Shown: in pieces, positions 39,218 through 49,868 of the stretch
Layout: every line of letters begins with the position of its first letter
Position numbering within the stretch: the first letter of the stretch is position 1
Assembly: GCF_024199945.1 (NCBI RefSeq)
Contig: NZ_JANADP010000001.1
Span: forward strand, 1,302,001-1,366,000
DNA: 64,000 bases
Direction of reading: 5' to 3'
DNA from: Bradyrhizobium sp. CCGUVB4N
Lineage (GTDB): Bacteria; Pseudomonadota; Alphaproteobacteria; Rhizobiales; Xanthobacteraceae
Notes under the pieces: model-generated
Told to the model about the DNA's origin: nothing
The model's input: the letters and a program-made list of their open reading frames with translations, nothing else
Databases searched by the model: none
Program-made: the position numbers and the translations under genes

Positions 39218-39790
39218 ATGACGGTCGAAATCCAGTCTCTTGCCATCGCGGAGGTGAAGCTCATCCGCTCACCGAAATTCGGCGATCATCGAGGCTTTTT
39301 CTCTGAGACCTGGAATAAACGCGCGTTGCGGGAAGGTGGTCTTGATCTTGATTTCGTGCAGGACAACCACTCGTTCTCGTCTGCGACAGGCACTGTGCGC
39401 GGGCTGCACTTTCAGACCCCGCCGCGCGCGCAGGCAAAGCTTGTGCGTGTGGTACGCGGCGTCGTCTTTGATGTTGCCGTCGATATACGCGACAACTCAC
39501 CGACCTATGGCCAGCACGTGAATGCTGTGATTTCGGCGGAAACAGGAAGCCAGCTTCTGGTGCCTGCTGGCTTCGCGCACGGCTTCATGACGCTCGAAGA
39601 GAACACGGAGGTCCTTTACAAGGTCACCGATTATTTCGCACCAGAATGCGACAGCGGCATTCTCTGGAGCGATCCCGATCTCGGGATCGAGTGGCCGCTA
39701 TCCGGTGCGAGTGCAGTCATTTCGGACAAGGACAGCCGGCATCCGCGCCTTAGGGATTTGACTAATGTATGCTCCGAAGCGCGGGTTTGA
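39218..39790 (+). CDS. rfbC: dTDP-4-dehydrorhamnose 3,5-epimerase
   Basis: 190 residues from the ATG at 39218 with GAAAGGAAA upstream. RmlC cupin signatures: RSPKFGDHRGFFSETWNKRA, QDNHSFSSATGTVRGLHFQT (catalytic His in RGLHFQ), VPAGFAHGFMTLEENTEVLY and SDPDLGIEWP. It epimerises C3 and C5 of dTDP-4-keto-6-deoxyglucose, the third step to dTDP-L-rhamnose. The other three steps are encoded 6-9 kb away on the opposite strand (rfbB, rfbD, rfbA), so the pathway is complete in this window. Confidence 0.94.
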   Translation: MTVEIQSLAIAEVKLIRSPKFGDHRGFFSETWNKRALREGGLDLDFVQDNHSFSSATGTVRGLHFQTPPRAQAKLVRVVRGVVFDVAVDIRDNSPTYGQHVNAVISAETGSQLLVPAGFAHGFMTLEENTEVLYKVTDYFAPECDSGILWSDPDLGIEWPLSGASAVISDKDSRHPRLRDLTNVCSEARV

Positions 39791-40452
39791 CGTTCAGGTT
39801 CCAGCCTTCGCTTCGGAACAACCAACAAGTATCTGCAGCGACCGACAGTGCCTGGTCTGGTGTTGGTTGGCCGTCGATCACCCTAGTATGGCGCATTTAT
39901 GCTTGTGGCGTGAGCGTCATCGCAAATCCTTGCGATGAGAGTACGTCTCAGCATGATCGCTTGACCTCCGAGCTTAGTATGACCAGGCCCCGAGCACGTA
40001 GCCGCTGGGTTCTGTCGGTACATCGAGGCGACCAATTGGGTCCCGTCGCGGCATCTTCGACGAACCAGCGTGTTGCGCGGGCAACCACAGATACATGTTC
40101 GGATATACTTCTGACCGGGGATGCATACAGGTTGCCGGGTTGGCAGCGCCGAGCAAGCGACAGGCTGTCGATCGTCGGGGCGCGACTTTCGGCCTTACGG
40201 CTCGGGCCGTTTCTTTATAGTCTGGCCAAAGATCATTGCTGACCCATGCAGCAGAACGCCTATCCCTGAGAGCAACACGCCTCCGCGATTAAAAAGTGCT
40301 CATGTCCTGGATCCAGTGATGGGGATACTTACCCTGCTCGGTTCAAATGTGTGGACCCGTGCAATAGATAGTCCCCCGTTTCGTGAGATAATCAACCGTT
40401 GCGATTTGCGAAGAGATTGGCTTCGCCGCTGCGTAGATCACCGCGCTTGCCT
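39791..40452. other. Gap without a supported gene
   Basis: About 660 bp between the convergent rfbC and glycosyltransferase genes. Open frames lack recognisable content. Confidence 0.4.
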
Positions 40453-41460
40453 TCACGACGCACGAGTCCGGATCAGTCCTGTCAGACAGTGCCTGATACC
40501 GACACCTACGTAGCCGATTGTTGGATCGCGCAGCAAAGTGCCCATCGCACGAAACATCAAAGCGTGTCGCTTCCTCAAGTGCGGTAGGATTGCTCCGATG
40601 TCGGTAAGGACGCGGTTCATCGCCTCGCGGTCACCGCGACGAACAGCCGTTACGTATTCGCCGTGAAGGTTGGCGTAGAATCGCGGCGCGATCAGGTCAC
40701 GGACGAAATACCGATTCTGACGAGGATCGTCGGGAAAGGTCGTGGCAAGCTTGTATGCGTAGACCATACGCGACCTCGCCATGCGCGGGCTATACGATGT
40801 CGAGCCTGGATAGATGCGCCATTTCGAAAGAGGTTCGTCAAGATAGACGTGATCGTATCCGGCGCGAAACAGCCGTAGAAATAGGTCATCGTCCTCATAA
40901 CCGGATAGCCTTTCATCGAATCCACCGACGGCCTCGAATGCTAGACGCGAGATGAGTGAGGCCGATGGCAGGATGAACATGTCCCTGGCCAGACACTCGA
41001 TAATGCTTTGTTTCGGGTGTTGAGCCGGCACCCTATCCAAATAGCGCTTTGTGACCATTCCGCCGCTTTCATCGATTTCATCAAGGTTGCTGTAGACCCA
41101 GCCAAGCGGAATTCCGCGCTTCTTTCGGAATGGCTTGGACAGCCTCTCGAGGTGATGAGGATGCCAGACATCATCCTGATCAAGCAGGGCAATCAGACGG
41201 CTTTTGGAGTGGGAGATACCGAAATTTCGAGCAGACGATTGGCCGCCGTTCGGCTTGCGAAGAAGCCTGATCTTCGGATGTACCGTCGCCAGGCTTGCGA
41301 CGATGGATGCTCCATGATCGGTTGAGCCGTCGTCCACAACCAGAACCTCGTTCGGGGGAAGGGTCTGAGCCAGCACGCTCGCGACAGATTCTTTGATGAA
41401 CGTAGCGCCATTGTACATCGGAATAATAGCCACGATCGAGAGATCATCGGACGCCCCCAT
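40453..41460 (-). CDS. Glycosyltransferase family 2
   Basis: 335 residues. GT-A core: LSIVAIIPMYNGATFIKESV, EVLVVDDGSTDHGASIV, GQSSARNFGISHSKSRLIAL and LLDQDDVWHPHHLERL (DxD-type metal site). In the second half is GGFDERLSGYEDDDLFLRLF, which in this family helps form the acceptor site. It would add a sugar to a growing lipid-linked polysaccharide in the cytoplasm. It is separated from the wzt gene by about 660 bp with no gene, so it may have its own promoter. Confidence 0.88.
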   Translation of the reverse strand: MGASDDLSIVAIIPMYNGATFIKESVASVLAQTLPPNEVLVVDDGSTDHGASIVASLATVHPKIRLLRKPNGGQSSARNFGISHSKSRLIALLDQDDVWHPHHLERLSKPFRKKRGIPLGWVYSNLDEIDESGGMVTKRYLDRVPAQHPKQSIIECLARDMFILPSASLISRLAFEAVGGFDERLSGYEDDDLFLRLFRAGYDHVYLDEPLSKWRIYPGSTSYSPRMARSRMVYAYKLATTFPDDPRQNRYFVRDLIAPRFYANLHGEYVTAVRRGDREAMNRVLTDIGAILPHLRKRHALMFRAMGTLLRDPTIGYVGVGIRHCLTGLIRTRAS

Positions 41461-42118
41461 GGGAACTCCTAGTTGTCAACCTGCAGCAAAGCGGGTCTAA
41501 TCTAAAGTTGAATCTATCGCAATGCGGGTGCCGAACACGTTTGCCGACAGCGCTGCGCGGAAGTCGTATCGCCGATGCGGATCAGCGCTCCGTGATCGAC
41601 CAAGACACGTCGTCGTCCGACATAAGCAAGCAGCCCACCCCGACCGCGCCATCTGGGCGCCGGTGCATCCGGCGCCGAGCATGGTCGATCTCTCTGGCGG
41701 CGATGTGCTGATCGCTGACGTGCATCAAAACGATCCGGTTTCGGATGTCGTCGCGCTCGCGCAGGCCTGTAGCTGGCGTCTGATCGCCAACGCATCTGCG
41801 TCGACGATCCGGCCTACGCGCGGCGAGTGAAGAACGCGAGACTTCCGGGCTCCTTATCGCGGCCAAACGCGTCACCGTCAGCGTCATTCTTGAACGCACC
41901 TTCTCGTGAATTGAGGGATAGACGAAGTTCACGATCGCTTTGAAGCGATCGGCTTGCCGCTCTCCTTGGCATCGGCACCGTTATCAATCAGAGACCCATC
42001 CGGGCGCGAGGCGTCTTCCCTCAGATTGGCATTATCTCGAAGCTTCGCCGCCTTGCAAATAACCTGCTTGGAATTCAGCACGGCCTTAAACTCAATCCCG
42101 AACAGACGCTAGCAAATA
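41461..42118. other. Gap without a supported gene
   Basis: About 660 bp on the 3' side of wzt. Frames on both strands exist but I recognise no family; possibly decayed coding DNA. Confidence 0.4.
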
Positions 42119-42913
42119 TCAAGTTCCACCAGAAAACATCTCCGAGTATGCTGCTAGGACAGCTTCAATTTCACCAAACATCTCGATTTGACCGCGCTCC
42201 ATCCAAATGGCTTTTGTGCACCACTGCCGACAAATTTCGAAGCTATGAGAAGCAAGCACCAGGATGCTGGCTCGTTCAACGAAGGAAGCTACACGGTGCT
42301 GCGCTTTGGCAAGGAAAGCTGCATCGCCGGCCATGATCCACTCATCCATCAATAGGATTTCCGGCGAGAAGCAGGTTGCCACGGCGAACGTCAATCGCGT
42401 CATCATACCCGATGAATAGGTGCGTACCGGGATGCTCAAATAGTCACCGAGTCCCGTAAAATCGCCAATGTCCGCCATCTGCGATTCGATCTGGCTCGAG
42501 CTTAGCCCAAGCAGCATACCGCGCAGCCGGATATTGTCATATCCGCTCAAGTCAGCATCGATTCCCAAGGCGATATCAAACAGAGGTGATATCCGTCCAC
42601 AGGACGCTACGTTCCCGCTTGTCGGTTGGTAGACCCCGGCCATTGCTCGAAGCAAGGTTGTCTTACCGGCCCCGTTGCTGCCGATGAGAGCTATGCGATC
42701 ACCAGCGCTCAACCGGAAAGAGACGTTTCTGAGCGCCTCAACGACGATCCGATGACTGGCATCTGTTGCAAGCTGGCCGCCTGTGCCACGAAACAACAGA
42801 TGCTTTTTGAGTGAGCGCGAACCTGTTTGGTAGATAGGAAAGGAAACGCTTACATCTTCAAACGCAAGCAGAGGCGTCCGCTCAGAGGCTGATGTAACCA
42901 TCTTTAAATCCAA
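42119..42913 (-). CDS. wzt: O-antigen/polysaccharide ABC exporter, ATP-binding subunit (Wzt-like)
   Basis: 264 residues (260 if it starts at the second Met). Walker A ALIGSNGAGKTTLLRAMAG, signature RTYSSGMMTRLTFAVA, Walker B EILLMDEWIMAGD and H-loop LVLASHS are all present. It pairs with the permease just upstream, with which it overlaps by 10 bp. It is short: Wzt proteins with an extra C-terminal polysaccharide-binding domain have about 400 residues or more, and that domain is absent. Export would thus not need recognition of a capped chain end. Cytoplasmic face of the inner membrane. Confidence 0.9.
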   Translation of the reverse strand: MDLKMVTSASERTPLLAFEDVSVSFPIYQTGSRSLKKHLLFRGTGGQLATDASHRIVVEALRNVSFRLSAGDRIALIGSNGAGKTTLLRAMAGVYQPTSGNVASCGRISPLFDIALGIDADLSGYDNIRLRGMLLGLSSSQIESQMADIGDFTGLGDYLSIPVRTYSSGMMTRLTFAVATCFSPEILLMDEWIMAGDAAFLAKAQHRVASFVERASILVLASHSFEICRQWCTKAIWMERGQIEMFGEIEAVLAAYSEMFSGGT

Positions 42914-43752
42914 TACGCGATTCGGCAGCGGAAGCGCGAAAGTAGATAGACTGATACGCCGATGTTGAGGACTGTGATCAATACGACTGCGAAGTAGTTT
43001 TCCGTTGATGGCATCTCTCCTAGGAGCGGCGCACGCGCCAGCTGCAGCAGATGAAAGAACGGATTATACCGGGTGATAAAGGCGTGTCCGCTCAGTGAGT
43101 CAGGCCGCCAAAAGATCGGTGTGAGAAAGAACAGAATTTGGACGACCGAATTGATGACTTGCGGAATGTCGCGAAATCTCGCGGAGACCATTCCAATTGT
43201 CAGGCTTGCAAAGATCCCGTTGACGACAATGGCCAAGAGACCAATGATCGCTAAAAGGGCAACCGATCCGGGCCAAATTCTGAAATAAATAACAACGCCC
43301 AAATATACAATGAAATTGTGCAAGAAAATGATCAGTTTGGTCCAGTTGAAACGAAAAACATAGACCGAGAAAGGCAGGCTAATTTGCTTGATGTAGCACT
43401 CAGAGCCGGTGAACAGCGTCCCACTCTCAGTCAAATAGCTTGCCATGAACGTCCAGACCAAGATGCCGGAACAAAAGAACGGAATAAATTGGTCGACTTC
43501 TTGCTGAAAGAGCTCGGCATATACCACGCCCAAAGCGATGACCATGACGCCCATGCTGGCGGTCAACCAAAATGGGCCCAGAACGGAGCGCCGATACCGC
43601 TGGACGATCTCGTTCCAGCCCAAGGACCCCCAAAGCCTCCAATGGGTCAGGCCATCCAGGAGATCCAAGCGGGCACTCCTGAAGCCTCGCGTGGTCCTCG
43701 TTGCCGGGCGGCGGACGTCGAACTGACTTCGATCAACAGACAATGGATGCAT
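42904..43752 (-). CDS. wzm: O-antigen/polysaccharide ABC exporter, permease (Wzm-like)
   Basis: 282 residues, six predicted membrane helices. ABC-2 type signatures: LWGSLGWNEIVQRYRRSVLG before the first helix, FWLTASMGVMVIALGVVYAE, and near the end ITRYNPFFHLLQLARAPLLG. Works with the Wzt-like ATPase to move a lipid-linked polysaccharide across the inner membrane. It is the fifth gene of the rfbB-rfbD-rfbA-glycosyltransferase-wzm-wzt run, 76 bp after the glycosyltransferase. Confidence 0.9.
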   Translation of the reverse strand: MHPLSVDRSQFDVRRPATRTTRGFRSARLDLLDGLTHWRLWGSLGWNEIVQRYRRSVLGPFWLTASMGVMVIALGVVYAELFQQEVDQFIPFFCSGILVWTFMASYLTESGTLFTGSECYIKQISLPFSVYVFRFNWTKLIIFLHNFIVYLGVVIYFRIWPGSVALLAIIGLLAIVVNGIFASLTIGMVSARFRDIPQVINSVVQILFFLTPIFWRPDSLSGHAFITRYNPFFHLLQLARAPLLGEMPSTENYFAVVLITVLNIGVSVYLLSRFRCRIAYWI

Positions 43753-43828
43753 CGGCTTGCTCGGTTACTTCGCAGCGTGCTGAATTTGTCTCAAGTACGC
43801 AAAGACTTGAGATCTGAAGTGGGTTGAA

Positions 43829-45787
43829 TCAATCATGCAGTCTGCCCGCGATAGTGGATCTGGATGCTATGCGCGCTCGAACTGGAGCCTCTTCGCTGAA
43901 GGGCTTCCCAATCACAGAATGATCACGCGCGGCTAGGTGATCTTGCCACGGCTTCCGGCGTCGCGGAGGAAACGCGAGTTCAAAGGATGTTGCCGCATCA
44001 TTGACGAGATTGTCGTTGTGAAAGGGATCACGCGACAGTTCCAGGTTCCATGTTTTGAGCATGTAGGCGGCCTCGGCTCGCAAATCTTTCGAATTGCCTA
44101 CGTGCGCGTCGGCGTTTTTGCGCCTGGATTGATGATGATAGAGCTCCGCATGCGGGGTCCAGATGTTCCGGTATCCGCAGCGTCTGACTTTCAGACAGAG
44201 GTCAACGTCATTGAACGTAACGGGCAGGTTGATTTCATCCAGTCCGCCGACCTGTTCGTACACCGATCTTCGTACAAGAAGACAGGCTCCAGCTACGGCG
44301 GAGACTTCGGAAACCAGCACGTTCCGACCGAAATATCCGGCCGCATTTCGGCGCAATCGATAATTGAACGGATTGGCAATACTGGGCAAGGCGAGCGCCA
44401 ACCCGCCATGTCGAACGCGACCATCCGAATGGACCAGCCTGGCCCCAACCGCGCCCGCGTCGTCTCGAAGGGCCCATGAGACCATTTCGGAAAGCCAACC
44501 CGGATTGATGACCTCAATATCGTCACTCAACAAACCGAGTATTACTCCGTTTGCCTGACGGGCCGCCATATTGATCATTGCAGAATAGTTGAATGCGCCC
44601 CTGTGTGTGAGGGTACGAACGCGAGGATCGCCACTGAGCCTTTGAAGCAGCGATTGGCGTTCCGTGGATCGGCTTTCGTGTTCAACCACAAGAAGCTCGA
44701 CGTTGGGATAGTCGGTCTGCTCAAGGACATCTCTTGCGCAAGTGGCAGGCAGGCCCGATCCGACGAGCGTTGGGACGATGAGGGTGACGGTCGGCGCCGT
44801 TGCTGGAGGCTTTCGGCGAACACGCACCCAATGCGGCAAAACGGGATGTGATTCCGCGACGGCGTTCTCATGACTTCTCTGCAGGTGTTCGTCGATGGCT
44901 CGTCGAGCCGCTTGAGCACACCGCGTGGGTTTTGCTTCGGAGAACGACTTCGCTCCAAAATCGCGACGCCAGTGATAAAGGACAGTTGGAATGTGGTGAA
45001 TTCGATCGGGTGAGCTGGATTCAACACATCGCAGCGCGAGATCGTAGTCCTGGCTACCTTCAAAGCCCAATCGAAATCCGCCGACGCTCTCCAGGAGAGA
45101 GCGCCGATAGACTCCCAAATGACTAATGAGATTGTGGCCCAAGAACAGTTCTTTATTCCAGTCGGTCTTAAAATAGGGTGACTGACGGCGACCTCGCCGA
45201 TCGATCTGATCTTCATCGCTGTATATGATGTCGAGATCGGAGCGGTCATTGAGCGCCACGGCGACTTCATAAAGGGCGTGTGTAGAAAGGACGTCGTCGT
45301 GATCCATCAAGGCGACGAACTCGCCTTGAACGAGCGATAACGCAGAATTGGAGGCGGCCGAAATGTTGCCGTTAACGGCTCGCCTGACCAGTTTGATTCG
45401 GGGATCTCTCGTCGACTCTTCCAGTAAGGCTTTTACAAGCCGATCCGGCGATGCATCGTCGGCAATGCACAGCTCCCAGTTTGGGTACAATTGCTCGCGA
45501 ACGCTTTCAATTGCCGCGCGGAGAGCCCAGGTCGGCGGATTATAAACCGGCATAACGACGGACAATAGGGGCTTGTATCGTAAGAGGTCTACATGTCGAC
45601 GGATTGCGTCAACATCTGACGGGGTTAGCGTGTCATATTGCTGTACCCACCTCTGGTATTGTCGAGTTTGCAGTTGGTTCGTAGCCTTGAATAGACGTTT
45701 GAGCGGCGAGCGCATCCAGCTCGGTAAGCTATGCGCGCGCGACCTCAAATCGTCGAGGTGTTCGTTTGAAGCGAGTTTGCGGAACAC
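43829..45787 (-). CDS. Large glycosyltransferase with two GT2 domains
   Basis: 652 residues with two GT-A domains. The first is near residues 75-300: LSVVMPVYNPPTWALRAAIE, LCIADDASPD, FVALMDHDDVLSTHALYEV. The second is near 335-600: VTLIVPTLVGSG, VLEQTDYPNVELLVVEHESR, GVILGLLSDDIEVINPGWLS, then GACLLVRRSVYEQVGGLDE. Each has an acidic metal site. Two-domain enzymes of this kind polymerise rhamnose chains in several bacteria; the gene position between rfbA and wzm matches that of the rhamnan glycosyltransferase in NGR234 (from memory). It likely builds the rhamnose backbone (inference). Confidence 0.88.
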   Translation of the reverse strand: MFRKLASNEHLDDLRSRAHSLPSWMRSPLKRLFKATNQLQTRQYQRWVQQYDTLTPSDVDAIRRHVDLLRYKPLLSVVMPVYNPPTWALRAAIESVREQLYPNWELCIADDASPDRLVKALLEESTRDPRIKLVRRAVNGNISAASNSALSLVQGEFVALMDHDDVLSTHALYEVAVALNDRSDLDIIYSDEDQIDRRGRRQSPYFKTDWNKELFLGHNLISHLGVYRRSLLESVGGFRLGFEGSQDYDLALRCVESSSPDRIHHIPTVLYHWRRDFGAKSFSEAKPTRCAQAARRAIDEHLQRSHENAVAESHPVLPHWVRVRRKPPATAPTVTLIVPTLVGSGLPATCARDVLEQTDYPNVELLVVEHESRSTERQSLLQRLSGDPRVRTLTHRGAFNYSAMINMAARQANGVILGLLSDDIEVINPGWLSEMVSWALRDDAGAVGARLVHSDGRVRHGGLALALPSIANPFNYRLRRNAAGYFGRNVLVSEVSAVAGACLLVRRSVYEQVGGLDEINLPVTFNDVDLCLKVRRCGYRNIWTPHAELYHHQSRRKNADAHVGNSKDLRAEAAYMLKTWNLELSRDPFHNDNLVNDAATSFELAFPPRRRKPWQDHLAARDHSVIGKPFSEEAPVRARIASRSTIAGRLHD

Positions 45788-45826
45788 TTTCTTGCAGTCT
45801 CTCTATGCTGATCCTATGTTCCGCGG

Positions 45827-46699
45827 TCAGCTGTGGCCATCGGCAACGCCAACGACGTATCGCGCGTAGTCACCTTTTCCCAACGACCCGGCAAGCCGGA
45901 TCAGTTGGCCGCGATCAATGAATCCCTGTCCGAAGGCGATCTCCTCTGGGCACGCTATTCTGAATCCCTGACGTCGCTCGAGCATGGAAACAAACTCCGC
46001 CGCGGTGAGCAGGCTGTCGGGCGTTCCGGCGTCAAGCCACGTGAAGCCGCGACTCATGCGCTCGACAGTAAGCTGCTCCCGATCGAGGTAAGCCCTATTC
46101 AGATCGGTGATCTCAAGCTCGCCTCGAGCCGACGGCCGTATACCGGCCGCCAGATGGGCAACCTGTGGGTCGTAAAAATAAAGTCCCGTCACCGCAAAGT
46201 TGGACTTTGGTTGTCTTGGCTTCTCCTCAAGGGAATTGGCCTTGCCGCTCTCATTAAAGGTGATGACGCCGTAACGCTCAGGATCTGAAACCTGATAGGC
46301 GAATACGGTGGCGCCGATTTTGCGTGCACGTGCGTTCGCAAGCAGCGCAGGAAGACCGTGCCCAAAGAAAATATTGTCGCCTAAGATGAGCGCCGAATTG
46401 TGCCCTTCCACAAACGTCGCGCCAATAACAAAGGCTTGTGCCAACCCCTCTGGCTTTGGCTGCGCCTTGTACGACAATGACATCCCCCATTGAGTGCCAT
46501 CTCCAAGAAGGGACTGGAACAACGGCAGATCGTGGGGCGTCGCTATAATCAAAATGTCTCGAATACCTGCGAGCATCAGGGTCGTAAGGGGGTAGTAGAT
46601 CATTGGCTTATCGTAGACCGGCAGAAGCTGCTTGGATGTCACTGCCGTCATTGGATAAAGGCGTGTACCGTTCCCACCGGCAAGGATGATTCCCTTCAT
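45827..46699 (-). CDS. rfbA: Glucose-1-phosphate thymidylyltransferase
   Basis: 290 residues, the normal RmlA length. Nucleotidyltransferase signature [67 protein letters not shown] and VTGLYFYD. It joins dTTP and glucose-1-phosphate to dTDP-glucose, the first step to dTDP-rhamnose. The start overlaps the rfbD stop by 4 bp (ATGA), so the two are translationally coupled. Confidence 0.96.
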   Translation of the reverse strand: MKGIILAGGNGTRLYPMTAVTSKQLLPVYDKPMIYYPLTTLMLAGIRDILIIATPHDLPLFQSLLGDGTQWGMSLSYKAQPKPEGLAQAFVIGATFVEGHNSALILGDNIFFGHGLPALLANARARKIGATVFAYQVSDPERYGVITFNESGKANSLEEKPRQPKSNFAVTGLYFYDPQVAHLAAGIRPSARGELEITDLNRAYLDREQLTVERMSRGFTWLDAGTPDSLLTAAEFVSMLERRQGFRIACPEEIAFGQGFIDRGQLIRLAGSLGKGDYARYVVGVADGHS

Positions 46700-47589
46700 A
46701 GTCCTTTCTCCTCATGCGAAATGCGATCCAAGCAGGCCGAGATGGATGATGGTGTCGGTGGCAAGCTGATCTCGAAAAGTGAGCGCAACCGTTCGGTGGA
46801 AAGTTGTGAATTGGTTGGCCGTAGGGCCGCGGTCGGATAGTCAGCGGACGAAATGGGTTCGACTGCGGCCGAGGGACCCGCGCGTTTCGCGCTCTCGCTA
46901 AAAATCAGACAGGCAAATTGATGCCACGTCATAGCGTCCACCCCGGCGAGGTGGGTAATCCCGCTATATTGCTGCCGCCAATGTCTCAACCTTCTGGCGA
47001 TCGAGACGATCGAAGCGGCGATGTCGGGCGCATAGGTCGGGCAGCCTCGTTGATCGTCCACCACACGAACAAACTCGCGCTCCGCGCCTACCTTCAGCAT
47101 CGTGCGAAGGAAATTGTGCCCAAACGGCGCATAAACCCAAGACGTCCGCAAGATCACGTGTCGAGGATTTGCAGCTGCGACAGCAAGTTCGCCCTCCAGT
47201 TTGGAGCGTCCATAAACGCCTTGCGGATTAGGTTGGTCCGTCTCTACGTAGGGGCCCGGCTTTTTGCCGTCGAAAACGTAATCAGTGGAGAGATGAACGA
47301 TAGTCGCGCCAATCGCGTTTGCCGCTTTCGCGACTTCACCGGCCGCGTCGCGGTTTATGGCATAGGCTAGATCGGGTTCCGTCTCCGCCCGATCAACAGC
47401 TGTGTAGGCAGCTGGATTGATCACGATATCCGGCCTGAACGACGCAATTGCACTGGCCATGGATTGGGGCCGCGCAAGATCGAGCCCGGGCCGGCTCGCA
47501 AAACCAATGACCAAGTCGCTCACGAACGCAGCCAACTCCTTGAGGGACCTCGATACCTGTCCCTTCGTCCCGATCACGTAGAGGCGCAC
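46696..47589 (-). CDS. rfbD: dTDP-4-dehydrorhamnose reductase
   Basis: 297 residues. Rossmann start [57 protein letters not shown] and the catalytic [12 protein letters not shown] (YxxxK). It reduces the 4-keto group with NADPH to give dTDP-L-rhamnose, the last step. It begins 7 bp after the rfbB stop. Confidence 0.95.
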   Translation of the reverse strand: MRLYVIGTKGQVSRSLKELAAFVSDLVIGFASRPGLDLARPQSMASAIASFRPDIVINPAAYTAVDRAETEPDLAYAINRDAAGEVAKAANAIGATIVHLSTDYVFDGKKPGPYVETDQPNPQGVYGRSKLEGELAVAAANPRHVILRTSWVYAPFGHNFLRTMLKVGAEREFVRVVDDQRGCPTYAPDIAASIVSIARRLRHWRQQYSGITHLAGVDAMTWHQFACLIFSESAKRAGPSAAVEPISSADYPTAALRPTNSQLSTERLRSLFEISLPPTPSSISACLDRISHEEKGL

Positions 47590-47596
47590 GATGTCC

Positions 47597-48640
47597 TCAT
47601 CCTCTTACAAGACCGAGGCGTTCGCCGGCATATACCGTCTCTCTTAGAGGCTGCCACCAATGTTGGTTTGACAGGTACCAACGGACCGTCTTCGCAAGTC
47701 CGCTCTCAAACGCCTCTTGCGCCCGCCAACCCAGCTCGTTTTCGAGTTTCGAGGCGTCGATAGCATAGCGGCGGTCGTGACCCGGCCGGTCCGGCACGAA
47801 TTGGATGAGCTCGTGATGCGACTGATCAGTTGGACGCAGTAGGTCCATCCACGAGCAAACCTGGCGCACCACATCGATGTTCCGGCGTTCACTTCTTCCG
47901 CCTATATTGTACGTCTCGCCCGGGCGTCCGCCCTTCAAAATGAGGCCAAGTGCGCGCGCATGGTCTTCAACATGGAGCCAGTCGCGCACATTCGAGCCAG
48001 TCCCGTATATGGGAAGCCGCTGGCGATCCAGGGCATTGAGGATCATCAACGGGATGAGCTTTTCCGGGAGTTGGTAAGGGCCGTAGTTGTTCGAGCAATT
48101 GGAAACGATCACCGGCAAGCCATACGTTCGACACCATGCCTTCGCGAGATGATCCGATGCAGCCTTGGTCGCAGAGTAAGGAGAGCTTGGATCGTACGGC
48201 GTAGCTTCAGTGAATAGTCCGCGCTCTCCGAGCGAACCATAGACTTCATCAGTCGAGACGTGCACAAAGCGAAAGTCCGGCAGATTTTGAGATGAGAAGT
48301 GTCGCCGGGCAGCTTCGAGCAAGGCGAAGGTCCCGATCACATTGGTTTGTACGAAGACATCCGCCCCTGAAATCGATCGATCAACGTGGCTCTCAGCGGC
48401 CAAGTGAACCACGCCATCGGGGCGATATTTGGCAAACAGAGCGTCAACGGCCTCCTTGTCACAGATGTCCCGCTGCTCAAAATGATAGCGCGGATTGTTG
48501 GCAATGGGTGCCAATGACGCCAAGTTCCCCGCGTAGGTTAGCTTGTCCGCCACGACCACTTCGTAGCCGAGCTCTAAAACGAAATGACGGCAAACCGCCG
48601 ACCCGATAAAGCCGGCGCCACCCGATACGAGAATGCGCAT
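47597..48640 (-). CDS. rfbB: dTDP-glucose 4,6-dehydratase
   Basis: 347 residues. NAD-binding start [40 protein letters not shown], the catalytic [17 protein letters not shown] and [15 protein letters not shown] (YxxxK), then [20 protein letters not shown]. It makes dTDP-4-keto-6-deoxyglucose. It is the first gene of the polysaccharide operon on this strand; the upstream DNA shows no nod box by eye. Confidence 0.96.
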   Translation of the reverse strand: MRILVSGGAGFIGSAVCRHFVLELGYEVVVADKLTYAGNLASLAPIANNPRYHFEQRDICDKEAVDALFAKYRPDGVVHLAAESHVDRSISGADVFVQTNVIGTFALLEAARRHFSSQNLPDFRFVHVSTDEVYGSLGERGLFTEATPYDPSSPYSATKAASDHLAKAWCRTYGLPVIVSNCSNNYGPYQLPEKLIPLMILNALDRQRLPIYGTGSNVRDWLHVEDHARALGLILKGGRPGETYNIGGRSERRNIDVVRQVCSWMDLLRPTDQSHHELIQFVPDRPGHDRRYAIDASKLENELGWRAQEAFESGLAKTVRWYLSNQHWWQPLRETVYAGERLGLVRG

Positions 48641-49868
48641 TCAATTGCTCAAGCTTCGGCAGCTGAAAGGCGGGGTTACGCCAACCCGTCTTGGCTGCCC
48701 TTGTCCTTTGACAACGGGAATCGGTCCAGGGTTCCCGCAATCGACCTCGAAGGCGGGATCATCTCGAGCGATGGCGCGATCGCACCGAAGTGATGAGTTC
48801 GTCGGTCGGCTTGCATATCCCGGCCGTCGGCATCGATTGACGTACCCATGCGGGAAGCTTTGATGGAGCGCCAGTCCCATTTGGGATAGGCGCGTTCGTT
48901 ATGGTCGCTGCGCAGCCTTCGGCGAGGAGCGGCTGCTCGGCCTATCGGCAACAGTTCGCCAGCCGAGGTGAAGCGTGAAGTTTGCGCGGCCCAAGGTCCA
49001 CGCTATGTAGGCGCGTCTCAAACGTGCCACGATCATGAAGTGCGTAAGGCTAGCCGAGTACGGCTTTCGTGCTCTTGGCGATCATGCCGGTTGCCCCTCT
49101 GCCGAGTATCATGTGGAACAGCGGTTCTTGCCGGTACGCTAGCATGGTGGGCGGGCCAATATCACTGCAGCGCGCGTTCGCTTGAAATGGACTCGAAATA
49201 GGTCCGCTCAATGCAAAAGGCGCTTGCTCATTGAGGGGCCCTGATTGTTGCGCGCGTGCGGCCGAGGACACGGCGCCCTGGGCCCCATATGGTAACTGAG
49301 TTCAACGGACGATTTTTTCGAGCTAGTGGAGCCTACGCCCTTCGCGAGAAGAACCGCGGCAGGTGGATGCCGTCCCAAATGGGACGCGCGGTGAGTTTAT
49401 TCCACTGCTATGTGCCTCGCTGGGACTCCCAAACCAGTCTGTGGCGTCGCTGCGCCGATCGAGGACAATCCCGTTGAGCGATTGGCAGAAGCGGGGCAGC
49501 AGGAAGCGTTGACGTCCATGACCCGCGAATGACACCACCTGCGCGCTCTTGGAAAAGGGGCCTCACGTTTGGTGAACATCGCGGGCTCGACAACAGGGCT
49601 GGTAAAAGGACCGTCAGCTCGTGGATTTGCCATCACGAAATCTCACTGGATCATCTTCCGCGCATCATCGACACAGACAGTGCCGTTCTTTTCCGAGTGT
49701 CCTGCTTGGGAAAGCGCGCAACAGCTAGCCGAATTTGGCGGAGGTAGAAATTGTAACCGCCTGTTTCGCGCGTCCTTCCAGGGAAACATGGTCGAACCAA
49801 TTACGATATTGTGATCGATCCGCTTCATAAGCCTCAGTGCGGCCGCTGTTGGCTGCAATGGGACACGG
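48641..49868. other. Gap of about 1.2 kb between divergent genes
   Basis: Promoters for rfbB (leftward) and the O-antigen ligase-like gene (rightward) must lie here. Open frames lack recognisable content. CTCAATG and CATTGAG near 49210-49235 form a 7-bp inverted repeat. No nod box or tts box seen. Confidence 0.4.
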
